This document shows, piece by piece, positions 13,905-23,500 of a DNA stretch of 64,000 nt (positions are counted from its first letter, which is position 1; every line of letters starts with the position of its first letter). The notes below the pieces were generated by a model. The model was not told the origin of the DNA. It was given only the letters and a program-made list of their open reading frames with translations, and searched no databases. The translations under genes and the position numbers were made by a program. The stretch comes from Myxococcales bacterium (lineage in GTDB: Bacteria > Myxococcota_A > Bradymonadia > UBA7976 > UBA1532). The stretch is from contig JACKDL010000027.1 of NCBI GenBank assembly GCA_020633555.1, forward strand, positions 10,054-74,053, written 5' to 3'.

Positions 13905-15989
13905 ATGTCTGGCCAGGCCACCCTGACGTACCGCACCCCCGAGGGGCGCGAAGAGCGGGTCACCCTTGATCCCGGCCGCGAGACGTCCATCGGGCGCCAC
14001 CCGGCGTGCACGATCACGGTCGCCCAGGCCTCGGTGTCCCGGAAGCACGCGCGGATCTTCTTCGAGGCGGGCGGCTACTACGTCGAGGACCTCAACAGCT
14101 CCAACGGCACCTACGTCAACGACCAGCGCATCAGCAAGGTGTCGCTGGCCGAGGGCGACCGGCTGCGGTGTGGGGACTTCGAGCTCAACTACGACGTGGG
14201 CGCCCCCGGGGTGCCCCTGCCGACCCCCGCCAGCGAGCCGCCGCGGCTGAGCCTGGTGGGCAAGCTGAAGCCCGGGGCCCGCCTGAGCAGCGGCAGCGGG
14301 GCGGTGAAGGGCGAGCCCAGCGGGCGGCCCACGCCGGCGCCCCTGCCCAGCGGCCGCGGCGCGAAGCCCCTGCCCCTGCCCACGGGCCGGGGCGGCGCGG
14401 CGCCCGCCGGTCGCGGATCGCTGCCCACGGGCCGGGGCCCGCGGATCAGCGAGCCCTCGGTGGGGGGCGGCGGCAACGACGCCGAAGAGCTGGCCCGGCT
14501 GCGCGAGGAGGTGGCGCACTGGAAAGCCCAGGCCGAGGCCAACGGGCTGCTGCCCAAGACCGATCCCAAGGAGGTCGAGGAGCTGCGCGAGCAGCTCGAC
14601 CGGGCCAAGCAGCTCGTCAACGACCAAGAGATCGACATCGAGGACAAGGCCCGGCGCATCCGCGAGCTGGAGAGCGAGAACCTCCGCAACGAGGAGCAGC
14701 TCCAGACCGTCACCGACCGCAGCCTGCGCCTGAAGGAAGAGACCCAGCGCCTCAAGCAGCAGCTCGAGGAGTACCGGGTCGAGAAGAACGACCTGGAGTA
14801 CGGCCTGGCCGAGGCGAAGCGCGCCCTTGAGCAGCTCCAGGCCAACCAGGAGACGGCGGGGCAGACCGAGGCCCGCCTGGCCGGCGAGATCAACGACCTG
14901 AAGCGGCAGGTGCGCGAGCGCGACAACCGCATCCGCGAGGTGCAGCAGGAGCTGCAGGTCGTGGAGCACGACCGCGACGCGTTCCGTAAGCAGAACGAGG
15001 ACTTGCAGCTCGCGCTCGACCACGACGAGAAGCAGCGTCGCCAGCTCACCACCCAGCTCGCCGATCTGCGCCAGGTGCTCGACCACAAGGAAGAGGAGAT
15101 CGACCGCCTGAGCGCCGAGGTCAGCCGCCTCGAGGCCCTGGTGGGCGAGCAGCGCGACGGCAGCGCCGCGCTGGCGCAGCTCCAGCTCGCCGTCGAGACC
15201 GCCAACGCCGCCAAGGCCGAGGCCCGCGCCGCCCTCAGCGACGCCGAGCGTCGGGCTGGCGAGCTGCAGGTGGCCCTGGACGAGGCGGTCAGCCGCGCCC
15301 ACCGCGCCGAGGCCGCCGCCGAGCAGGCCCGCGGCCAGCAGGAGCGGGCGGGGGCCACCAGTCGCGAGACCATCGAGGAACTCAACGAGCTGAAGCGGGC
15401 CAACCGCGATCTGCGCCACGCCTTGGAGGAGGCAGGCAACGCCGCGCCCGCCAGCGATGGGGCGCGGCTGTTGGAACTCGAGGCCGAGGTCGAGGGCCTG
15501 CAGGCGGATCTGGCCTTGGCCCGCAGCATGGCCCGCGACGCCGAGAGCCGGGTGCTGGCCGCTGAGGAGCGTGCGCGCTCAAACGCGCCCGCACCTGCGA
15601 GTCCCGCGCCGAACGAGGGGCCGACCCGGGTGGGCCCGGTGCCCGCCGAGGCCACCGCGGGCGACTACGCGGGGCTGCGCAGCGCCACGGTGGGCCTGTA
15701 CGAGCAGCTCAACGACATGGCCAGCGACATCCTGGACAAGGCCCGCAGCGCCACGGCCTACGCCGCGGATCTGAAGAACATCCGCCTGGTGGTCGAGGCT
15801 TTGCCGCTGGGCGAGCTGCCCCCGGCCACCGCCGAGAAGGTGCGCCAGGACATCGAGGGCGCCGATCTGGACTTCGTGCTCGAGGACACCCTGCGAGCGC
15901 TCCAGGGCACCGAAGACGGCGCCCAGGGATTCAAGGACGCCATGCGCATGTTCCGCCGCACCCTGCGGGACCACGGCTACGGGAGCTGA
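13905..15989 (+). CDS. FHA-domain coiled-coil protein
   Basis: 694 residues from ATG 13905, which has GAGGAG 6 bases upstream; an in-frame ATG at 13875 lacks this. Residues 1-95 are a forkhead-associated domain with SIGRHPACTI, SVSRKHARI and LNSSNGTYVN, the conserved phosphothreonine-binding set. A Gly/Pro/Arg linker with four xPxGRG motifs (about 115-180) follows, then a long coiled coil (about 195-590) rich in Glu, Arg and Leu, and a C-terminal helical domain (SATVGLYEQLNDMASDILDK). The protein probably docks phosphorylated partners and acts as a scaffold. It leads a six-gene coupled set with the Ycf46-like ATPase one base downstream. Ser/Thr kinase and PP2C genes elsewhere in the window could supply the phosphorylation. 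Confidence 0.88.
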   Translation: MSGQATLTYRTPEGREERVTLDPGRETSIGRHPACTITVAQASVSRKHARIFFEAGGYYVEDLNSSNGTYVNDQRISKVSLAEGDRLRCGDFELNYDVGAPGVPLPTPASEPPRLSLVGKLKPGARLSSGSGAVKGEPSGRPTPAPLPSGRGAKPLPLPTGRGGAAPAGRGSLPTGRGPRISEPSVGGGGNDAEELARLREEVAHWKAQAEANGLLPKTDPKEVEELREQLDRAKQLVNDQEIDIEDKARRIRELESENLRNEEQLQTVTDRSLRLKEETQRLKQQLEEYRVEKNDLEYGLAEAKRALEQLQANQETAGQTEARLAGEINDLKRQVRERDNRIREVQQELQVVEHDRDAFRKQNEDLQLALDHDEKQRRQLTTQLADLRQVLDHKEEEIDRLSAEVSRLEALVGEQRDGSAALAQLQLAVETANAAKAEARAALSDAERRAGELQVALDEAVSRAHRAEAAAEQARGQQERAGATSRETIEELNELKRANRDLRHALEEAGNAAPASDGARLLELEAEVEGLQADLALARSMARDAESRVLAAEERARSNAPAPASPAPNEGPTRVGPVPAEATAGDYAGLRSATVGLYEQLNDMASDILDKARSATAYAADLKNIRLVVEALPLGELPPATAEKVRQDIEGADLDFVLEDTLRALQGTEDGAQGFKDAMRMFRRTLRDHGYGS

Positions 15990-15990
15990 G

Positions 15991-17583
15991 ATGAAGGGCG
16001 TCGACAGCCGCACCGAGCTGGAGCACCTGGTCAAGGCGCGCTACCCGATCATCTACGTCAACAGCGGCGAAGAGGAGCGGGTCGAGCACGCCGTCCGGGC
16101 CATCCAGGCCAGCCTGAACGCCCGCTCGTCGCACCCGCGCAAGCTGCTGTTCTGGTCCATCACCGAGGGCTTCACCGGCGACGAGGCCTTCAACGACCTG
16201 CGCGATCCCATCAAGGCGCTGGACTTCGCCATCCGCTACGAAGAGGGCGCCCTCTTCGTGCTGCGCGACTTCCACCCCTACCTGAAGGATCCCGTCGTGG
16301 TCCGCCGCCTGCGCGACTGCCACCGCGCCTTCAAGGAGACCGATCGGCCCAAGAACGTGCTGGTGCTGTCGCCCACCCTGAAGGTGCCCGCCGAGGTCGA
16401 GGCCGAGGTGGCGGTGGTGGACTTCGACCTGCCCGACCGCAGCGAGCTGGCGGCCCTGGTCAACGAGTTCGCCAACGCCTACCAGCTCAACCACGGCGCC
16501 GACGCCCGCGAGCGCTTCACCGAGGCCGCGCTGGGGCTCACCTACGACGAGGCCAGCTACGTGTTGGCCAAGAGCCTGGTGCGCCACCGCGACTTCGACA
16601 TCGACACCATCCTCAGCGAGAAGAAGGCCATCATCCGCAAGTCGGGCCTGCTCGAGTTCTACGAGAGCGAGGAGGCCTTCGCCGAGGTGGGCGGCCTGAA
16701 GGTGCTGAAGGAGTGGCTGCACAAGCGCCAGGGGGCCTTCTCGCAGAAGGCCCGCGACTTCGGCCTGCCCGTGCCGAAGGGCATCCTGCTCATCGGCATC
16801 CCCGGCTGCGGCAAGAGCCTCACGGCGAAGGCCGTGGGCGCCCTGTGGCAGATGCCCCTGCTGCGCCTGGACGTGGGCAAGGTGTTCAGCGGTCTGGTGG
16901 GGTCGTCTGAAGAGAACATCCGCAAGGTCATTGCCACCGCCGAGGCCGTGGCCCCGGCCATCCTGTGGCTCGACGAGCTCGAGAAGGGCTTCAGCGGGGT
17001 GCAGAGCTCGGGCCAGAGCGACGCCGGCACCACCGCCCGCGTCTTCGGCAGCTTCATCACCTGGCTGCAGGAGAAGAAGAGCTCGGTGTTCGTCATCGCC
17101 ACGGCCAACGACGTCTCGATGATGCCCCCCGAGCTGCTGCGCAAGGGCCGCTTCGACGAGATCTTCTTCGTGGACATGCCCAGCGAGGAGGAGCGCCGCG
17201 ACATCTTCAAGATCCACCTGGAGAAGAAGCAGCGCGCCCTGGAGAGCTTCGACCTGGACCTCCTGGCCCGCACGGCCAAGGGCTTCAGCGGCGCCGAGAT
17301 CGAGCAGGCGGTGGTGTCGGGCCTGTACGACGCCTTCTTCGAGGGCGACGACCTGTCCGACGAGCGCCTGGTGCGGGCCTGTGGGGAGGTCATCCCCTTG
17401 AGCCTCACCATGAAAGAGAAGATCGACGACCTGCGGGACTGGGCCGCCAGCCGCGCGCGCAGCGCCAGCGGCCTGCCCATCGGGCCGCGGGAAGACGAGG
17501 AGCCCGCCGACGCGCCGCCCATGGGCAGCGATCGTGGCCGGGTGGCTGCCGGCTTCCGCAACCTCGAGCTGGGGGACGACTGA
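15991..17583 (+). CDS. Ycf46-like AAA+ ATPase
   Basis: 530 residues. The N-terminal half (1-240) matches the plan of Ycf46-type ATPases (ARYPIIYVNSGEEERV, then a degenerate ATPase-like domain). The C-terminal AAA+ module has Walker A GIPGCGKS (about 269-276), Walker B AILWLDELEK, sensor 1 IATAN, the Arg finger region LLRKGRFDEIFF and sensor 2 GFSGAEIEQAV. It ends GRVAAGFRNLELGDD. Ycf46 genes are retained in some algal plastids and cyanobacteria, with an unsettled role. Here the gene is followed, with overlaps, by DUF1257 (the Ycf35 family) and DUF2997, the same partnership seen in cyanobacteria. This points to a three-part machine, here joined to an FHA protein. Confidence 0.9.
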   Translation: MKGVDSRTELEHLVKARYPIIYVNSGEEERVEHAVRAIQASLNARSSHPRKLLFWSITEGFTGDEAFNDLRDPIKALDFAIRYEEGALFVLRDFHPYLKDPVVVRRLRDCHRAFKETDRPKNVLVLSPTLKVPAEVEAEVAVVDFDLPDRSELAALVNEFANAYQLNHGADARERFTEAALGLTYDEASYVLAKSLVRHRDFDIDTILSEKKAIIRKSGLLEFYESEEAFAEVGGLKVLKEWLHKRQGAFSQKARDFGLPVPKGILLIGIPGCGKSLTAKAVGALWQMPLLRLDVGKVFSGLVGSSEENIRKVIATAEAVAPAILWLDELEKGFSGVQSSGQSDAGTTARVFGSFITWLQEKKSSVFVIATANDVSMMPPELLRKGRFDEIFFVDMPSEEERRDIFKIHLEKKQRALESFDLDLLARTAKGFSGAEIEQAVVSGLYDAFFEGDDLSDERLVRACGEVIPLSLTMKEKIDDLRDWAASRARSASGLPIGPREDEEPADAPPMGSDRGRVAAGFRNLELGDD

Positions 17584-17978
17584 TGTCGCACTTCACGACG
17601 GTGGAGACCAAGATCAAGGATCTGGTCTGCCTCAAGCAGGCGTTGAAGGATCTGGGCTACGAGTTCACCGAGGCCGAGCAGGGCGTCGAGGTGAAGGGCT
17701 ACCTCGGCCAGAAAGAGAAGGCCGACATATCGATCCACGCCAGCAAGACCTATGATATCGGAGTCAAACAGACGGCCAATGGCTACGAGTTCGTCTCCGA
17801 CTGGTGGGGCGTCGAGACCACCCGGGGCGTGACCCAGGAAGAGTTCGTCAAGACCGTGACCCAGCGCTATGCCTACCACAAGGTGCTCAGCGAGGTGGCG
17901 CGGCAGGGCTACACCATCGAGACCGACGAGGTGTCGGCCGACAAATCCATCGCGATCACGGTGCGCAAATGGCGGTGA
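17583..17978 (+). CDS. DUF1257 / Ycf35 family protein
   Basis: 131 residues, the usual size. The N-terminus MSHFTTVETKIKDLVCLKQA is the family signature; later SDWWGVE and QRYAYHKVL also match. The ATG overlaps the stop of the AAA ATPase gene (TGATG), giving tight coupling, and the next gene starts 10 bases before this one ends. Ycf35 is a conserved plastid/cyanobacterial protein with no settled biochemical role. No signal or membrane segment is present, so it is cytosolic. It probably acts as a partner or substrate adaptor of the ATPase; this is inference from the conserved neighbourhood. Confidence 0.9.
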   Translation: MSHFTTVETKIKDLVCLKQALKDLGYEFTEAEQGVEVKGYLGQKEKADISIHASKTYDIGVKQTANGYEFVSDWWGVETTRGVTQEEFVKTVTQRYAYHKVLSEVARQGYTIETDEVSADKSIAITVRKWR

Positions 17979-18175
17979 GGCAGGAGATCGACATCACCAT
18001 CACCCCCGACGGTGAGGTGAAGCTGACCGTCCGCGGCGCGGCCGGTGACCAGTGCCTGGAGCTGACGAAGGCGCTCGAGGAGGAGCTGGGGATCGTGGTC
18101 GACCGAGAGAAGACGTCGGAATTTTATCAGGCTGAGGCGCACGTGGCGGACTCGGTCAAGGTCGGGGAGGACTGA
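17969..18175 (+). CDS. DUF2997 family small protein
   Basis: 68 residues from ATG 17969, with a GTG two codons later as an alternative. The sequence EIDITITPDGEVKLTVRG, then CLELTKALEEELGIVVDREK and TSEFYQ matches DUF2997, a small beta-alpha family found next to DUF1257. The start overlaps the DUF1257 gene and the stop overlaps the next ATG (TGATG). The longer open frame from 17804 is rejected because its N-terminal part is an Arg/Gly-rich shadow of DUF1257. One Cys is conserved in CLELTK. Function unknown; probable third component of the Ycf46/Ycf35 unit. Confidence 0.88.
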   Translation: MAVRQEIDITITPDGEVKLTVRGAAGDQCLELTKALEEELGIVVDREKTSEFYQAEAHVADSVKVGED

Positions 18176-19732
18176 TGTCGTTCTTCGAGCGCTTGAAGTG
18201 GTTTTTTCTGGGCCTGGTGGGCGTCAAGCGGCCCGAGCAGCTCGAGGCCGAGACCGCTGCAGCGGACGCGGCCAAGGCGGCCCCGAAGCCGGAACCCGCA
18301 GCCGTGAAAGCGGCTCCGAAGCCGGACCCCGCGCCGGTGAAGGCGGCCCCGAAGCCGGACCCCGCGCCGGTGAAGGCCGAGCCGGAGCCCGAGCCGGCGA
18401 AGGTGGAGGCCGAGCCAGAGCCTGAGGCTGTGACGCCGGCGCCCGAGCCGACGCCCGCCCCCGAGCCGATCCCGGCCCCCGAGTCGACCCCTGCGCCCGA
18501 TGAGCCGCTGGCGGACGACGACGACGAGGACGCCGACGAGCCCGAGGGTGAGGATCCGGAGGAGGCAGGCATGTCTCCCGAGGAGATCCAGCGCCACCGC
18601 GAGGCCAAGAAGGCCCGCAAGAAGGCCGGCCGGCGCAAGCGCCGCAACAAGCGGCGGGAGGATGCCCGCAAGGCATCCGAGGACGCCGAGCGCCAGGCGG
18701 CGGACGAGCGCGCCAAGCGCGAGGCCGAAGAGAAGGCCCGCAAGGAAGCCGAAGAGGCCGCACGGAAGGAAGCCGAGGCGGCCGCCAAGAAGGCCGCCGA
18801 CGAGGCCGCGGCGCAGAAGGCCGCTGAGGCCGAGGCGGCGCGCAAGGCGGCGGAAGAGGCCGCGGCGCAGAAGGCCGCGGAACAGGCGGCGGCGAAGCAA
18901 GCTGCCGAGGAGGCCGCGGCCGCGAAGGCGGCCGAGGCGGCGAAGGTCGCGGCCGAAGAGGCCGAACGGCGCGCTGCCGAGGCTGCGGCGGCCAAGGCCG
19001 CACACGCCGCAAGCCAGGCCGGGGCTTCGGCTGGGGTTTCGGCCGAGGCCGCGGCCGACCTGGACGCGGCGAAGGCCGAGATCCAGGCGCTGGAGGCCCC
19101 GGCGACGGACGACCTGGACGCCCAGGCGACCGTGGCCATGCCCGCCATCTCGATTCAGGCGGCCGCGCCGGAGCCGGAGCCCGAGCCGGAGCCCGAGCCG
19201 GAGCCCGAGCCGGAGCCCGAGCCGGAGCCCGAGCCCGAGCCCGAGCCGGAGCCGGAGCCCGAGCCGGAGCCCGAGCCGGAGCCCGAGCCCGAGCCGGAGA
19301 CCCGAGCCCGAGCCGGAGCCCGAGCCGGAGCCCGAGCCGGCGGCTGATCCTTCGGCGCCGCCGAAGGGCTTGGGAGCGTTGCCCAGCCTGGGCAAGACTC
19401 CGGTGCCGAGCGCTGCCGAGAAGCCTGCCGAGGGCGGCGGCTTCCTGCCGAAGGCCCTGGGCAGCACCACGGGCGGCCTGGGCCTCAAGAGCGCCGGCAA
19501 GGGCAGCCTGTTCGGCGACGTCAACAAGGGCTGGGGCAGTCTGGGCAGCGGCAAGCCCGGCCTGGGCGGCGGCTCCGGCCTCGGGGGCGGCTCTGGTCTG
19601 GGGGCTGGCAAGGGCCTGGGTCTGGGTGGCTTGAGCCGCAGCAAGACCGGCCCGCTCACCGGCCTGGGCAGCCTGCGCAAGCCCTCGGAAGACGAGAAGA
19701 AGCCCGAAGACGACGGCGACGGCGACGCGTGA
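18175..19732 (+). CDS. EP-repeat coiled-coil protein, interrupted by one-base frameshift
   Basis: Read through a single extra A at 19300, the gene gives 518 residues; without correction it stops at 19347 (390 aa). The N-terminus (MSFFERLKWFFLGLVGVKRP) is a membrane-proximal amphipathic or hydrophobic helix. A PAPVKAAPKPD-type repeat, an acidic patch, a Lys/Arg cluster (KKARKKAGRRKRRNKRRED) and a long Ala/Lys/Glu coiled coil (about 165-290) follow. Next comes a Glu-Pro dipeptide run, where the shift occurs, and a Gly/Leu-rich tail with KGLGALPSLGKTP and FGDVNKGWGSLGSG. The tail lies in a fully open frame to 19732 and overlaps the next start, so the intact gene is almost certainly the longer one. 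Role unknown; organised like a TonB/TolA-type spacer or scaffold. Confidence 0.75.
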
Positions 19733-20283
19733 GCGACGCCCCCGAGGGCCCGGCCGCGCCGCTCTCGGTGCCCCCCCTCTCGGCGGCCATCCAGCGTGGC
19801 GCCGAGCGCCTCGCCCGCCCGGTGACTCGGCTCGCCCACGTGGGCGAGCCGCGGATGCCCCTCCCTGAGCCCCCGACCGTCCACAGCGTGGTCCGCGATC
19901 TCAGCGGGGTGGATCCAGACCCCGATGGCATGACCCGTATCCGCATCGGTGACACCCCGGCCGAGATGGCTCGCCCCGACGCCATCGAGGCCCAGCTCGG
20001 GCGGGTGACGCCGCAGTTCACTCTGCGCAACACCCACCGGCTGAGCCGGGCGGCCGATCCCGAGCACCTGGAGAAGGAGTGGGCGCTCCTGCGCGACGAG
20101 AGCTGGCGAGAGGGCCTCGAGTTGGCCCGCCGGGGCGGCGATCGGGTCACGGTGGATCCACAGGCGCACAGCGGCCGGCTCGCATTCGAGCAGCAGGTGG
20201 CGGAGCGCCGCCGGCTTGTGGTAGAGAGCCGCTGGCACGAGCGGTTTGGTCGCCCCGATCCGCCCGAGCCCGGCAGCGACTGA
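19729..20283 (+). CDS. Small protein of unknown function, last gene of the FHA/Ycf46 set
   Basis: 184 residues from a GTG that overlaps the previous stop (GTGA). The sequence is polar, with PEPPTVHSVVRDLSGVDPDP, MTRIRIGDTPAEMARPDAIE and a C-terminal Arg/Glu helix (QQVAERRRLVVESRWHERFG). No family is recognised and there is no signal peptide or membrane segment. Coupling to the upstream gene is the only functional clue. The overlap also supports the view that the upstream gene truly ends at 19732. Confidence 0.7.
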   Translation: MSDAPEGPAAPLSVPPLSAAIQRGAERLARPVTRLAHVGEPRMPLPEPPTVHSVVRDLSGVDPDPDGMTRIRIGDTPAEMARPDAIEAQLGRVTPQFTLRNTHRLSRAADPEHLEKEWALLRDESWREGLELARRGGDRVTVDPQAHSGRLAFEQQVAERRRLVVESRWHERFGRPDPPEPGSD

Positions 20284-20311
20284 CGCGCCGGGCATGCCCT
20301 GAATCCGTGCG

Positions 20312-20359
20312 CCGCCCGAGAGGGCGGTGCCGCAAGCCGAGGCGCCCTTGCGGGCGCCT
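20312..20359. promoter_or_regulatory. Two hairpins in the RNase E leader
   Basis: CCGCCC-GAGA-GGGCGG (20312-20327) closes on a GNRA tetraloop, and AGGCGCCC-TTGC-GGGCGCCT (20340-20359) is a perfect 8-base stem. Both lie in the 232-base gap before the RNase E/G gene. In E. coli the rne leader folds to allow autoregulation; the same is possible here but is inference. Alternatively the second stem terminates the upstream operon, although no T tract follows. Confidence 0.4.
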
Positions 20360-20515
20360 CACAACCCGCACGGTCTGTGGCCTGGCCCGACAGTGCGAAC
20401 GACTCCCGCACCCCGCCGAGGTCGGCGCGGTGCCCAAGCGCGCTCCCGAGAGGCCCCGCACCTCGCCGCTGGCGAGGGCGAGTGAGAGCCCCGGGGCGCA
20501 TCGAATGGAGATCCG

Positions 20516-23500
20516 ATGAGCAAGAAGATGTTGGTCAACGCCGCCCAGCAGGGTGAGGTGCGTGTGGGCGTCGTCGAGGACGGGATCCTCGAGGACCTGA
20601 ACGTCGACTACGCCGGCACCAACCACATCCGCGGCAACATCTACAAGGCCCGGGTGGTGAGCGTGCAGTCCGCGCTCCAGGCGGCCTTCGTCGACTATGG
20701 GGCCGAGCGCAACGGCTTCATCACCTTCAACGACATCCACAAGCGCTACTGGACCAAGGAGGCCCCGAAGGGCCAGAAGCCTCGGATCCAGGACGTCCTC
20801 AGCGAGGGCGCCGAGCTGCTGGTGCAGGCCTACAAGGAAGAGGTCGGGCAGAAGGGGGCGGCCCTGACCACCTCGCTGACCCTGCCCGGTCGCTACCTGG
20901 TGGTCATGCCGTACAGCGAGACCGGGGGCGTCAGCCGGAAGATCAGCGACGAGAAGACCCGCAAGCGGCTGAAGTCGCTGATCGAGGACCTGGTGACCGA
21001 CGATGATCTGGGTGTCATCGTGCGCACCGCCGGCCAGGGTCGCAGCAAGCCCGAGCTGCAGAAGGACTTCCAGGAGCTCATCCGCATCTGGGGCCACATC
21101 CAGGCGAAGTATGGCACCCAGCGGGAGCCGGGCCTGGTGTACCGCGAGCCCGACGTCGTGATCCGCTCGGTGCGCGACTACTACACCGACGACATTGAGG
21201 AGATCGTCACCGACGACCCGCGGGTGCACGCCTCCATCGTCGACTTCTTCGAGCGCCACACCGGCGAAACCCCCGAGAACGTGCGCCTGTACACGGGCAA
21301 GATGCCCCTGTTCAGCAACTTCGGGCTCGAGCGGCAGCTCGAGAACATCACCAGCCCGAACGTGCCCCTGCCCGGCGGCGGCAGCCTGGTGATCCACACC
21401 ACCGAGGCGCTGACCGCCATCGACGTGAACTCGGGGCGGTCGAAGAGCCAGGCAACCCAGGAGCAGATGGCCTTCGAGACCAACTGCCAGGCCGCCGACG
21501 AGGTGGCCCGTCAGCTCCGCCTGCGGGACCTGGGAGGCCTGATCGTCGTCGACTTCATCGACATGAGCGACGGCAAGCACCGGCGCGAGGTCGAGAAGCG
21601 GCTGAAGAAGGCCATGAAGGACGACAAGGCCCGCACCGAGGTGGGCCGGGTGTCGCGCTTCGGCCTGCTCGAGCTGTCGCGCCAGCGCATCAAGGCCCGC
21701 CTCATCGCCAGCACTCACAAGGAGTGCCCGATGTGCGAGGGCGCCGGCCACGTCATGACCACCGAGGTGGCGGGCATGACCATGCTGCGGCGCTTGCAGG
21801 AGCTGGCGGTGAGCGCGCGGGACGGGGCGACCATCCGCGGCCGCCTGCCGGTGGCCGTGGCCCTGTACCTGCTGAACACCCAGCGGCGGTCCATCTCGGC
21901 GCTGGAGAAGGACTTCAACGTCACCATCGAGCTTCTCCCCGAGATCGGCGCCGTGAGCACCCGCGACGCCTTCGAGGTGCTGGCGGCGGGCGAGGCGCCC
22001 CGCGAGGAGTCGAAGGACCGTGGCCGCGATCGGGGCCGCGACCGCGATCGCGGCCGCGACCGCGACCGGGGCCGTGAGCGCGGCCGGGAGCGCGACCGGG
22101 GCCGGGACCGGGATCGGGACCGCGATCGGGGCCGCGAGCGCCCCAAGGGCCATGGGCCGGGGCGCACCGTCGATCTGCCCGAGGCCGATGAGACCCCGTT
22201 CGAGCCGCCGCGCATCGTCGGCTTCCTCTCGGCTGAGCAGCTCGCCACGGCCGACGTGGGCCCTGACGACGAGGCGCTGGAGCTCGAGACGGCCGCCGAG
22301 GTCGAGGCCCCCGAGGGCGCGGCGGACGAGGCGGCGGACGAGGGCGAGGGGCGCCGTCGGCGCCGTCGGCGCCGTCGGCGGAAGGGTCGCCGTGAGGACG
22401 GCACCGTCGATGGTCCGGTGGAGGCCGAAGCCGACGACGAGGACGAGCCCGAGGCGGCTGACGACGAGGGCGTGGACGCCGACGAGGGCGAGGGCGCCGA
22501 AGACGACGAGGCGGCGGCGCGCCGGCAGGCGGCGCGGGAGCGCAACCGTGCCCGGCGGCGCAACCGGCGGCGGCGGGGCGGCGACGCCGAGCCGCAGGTC
22601 GACGCCGCGTCCGGTGAGGGCGAGGCCGAGGATGAGGCGCCCGTGGCGGTCGAGGCCGCTGGGGACGAGGACGATGACGAGGCACCCCGGCGGCGGCGTC
22701 GGCGGCGGGGCCGGGGGGCGGCCGACCGCCTCAAGGCCCGGCTGCATGACGCGGTCGACGACGCCCCGGCGGCCAACGAGCCCGCCGAGGTGTCCGAGCC
22801 CGTGGCGGCGCCCGCTGCAGAGACGGACGAGGACGGGGAGGCCGAGGGCCGCACCGGCCGCCGGCGCCGGGGTCGGCGCTCGGCCGCCGAGCGCATGAAG
22901 GCGCGCCTGCACGCGGCCGCCGAGGACACCCCGGCGGCCGATGCGGCGCCCGAGGTCGAGGTCGCGGCGCCCGCGGCCCCGGCAGCGGAGGCCCAGCGGC
23001 CGCGCCGCACCCGCACCAGCGCCGCCGAGAAGCTGCGGGCCAAGCTGGCGGGGGAGGCCGGTGAGCCGGTGGCGGCCGCGCCGGTGGTTGCCGAGCCGGT
23101 GAGCGCCGAGCCGGCGGTCGCCGAGCCCGCTGCGCCGCGGCGGACCCGCCCCAGCGCCGCGGAGAAGCTGAAGGCGAAGCTGGCGCCCGAGGCAGCGGAG
23201 GCCAAGGCGCCCGCCTCAGCCCCCAAGGCCGCCGAGCCCAAGGCCGCCGAGCCTGTGGCCGAGGCCTCGAAGCCCATCCGGACGCGCACGAGCGCGGCGG
23301 AGAAGCTGAAGGCGAAGCTGGTTGCGGAGGCGGGGGACGGTGAGTCGTCGGCCCCGGCCCCGGCCCCGGCACCCCGGGCTGAGGCCGCTGAGGCGGCGCC
23401 GGCCCCGAAGGCCAAGCCGAAGCGGTCCCGGCGGACCCGCTCGGACGCGGCGCCGAAGGCGGAGGCGGCCCCGGCCGTCGCCGCCCCGGCCCCGGTCCCG

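Noticed and set aside
19141..19345. Possible CRISPR-like array
   Set aside because: The short 6-base units encode a Glu-Pro run in frame; there are no unique spacers and no cas genes.
18127..20295. Minus-strand open frame of 722 codons
   Set aside because: It is antisense to four coupled genes, and its Leu/Gly/Arg repeats are the complement of the EP and KA repeats.
22000..22150. Possible tandem DNA repeat element
   Set aside because: The CGCGACCGG-like repeats simply encode the Arg/Asp/Gly tract of RNase E.
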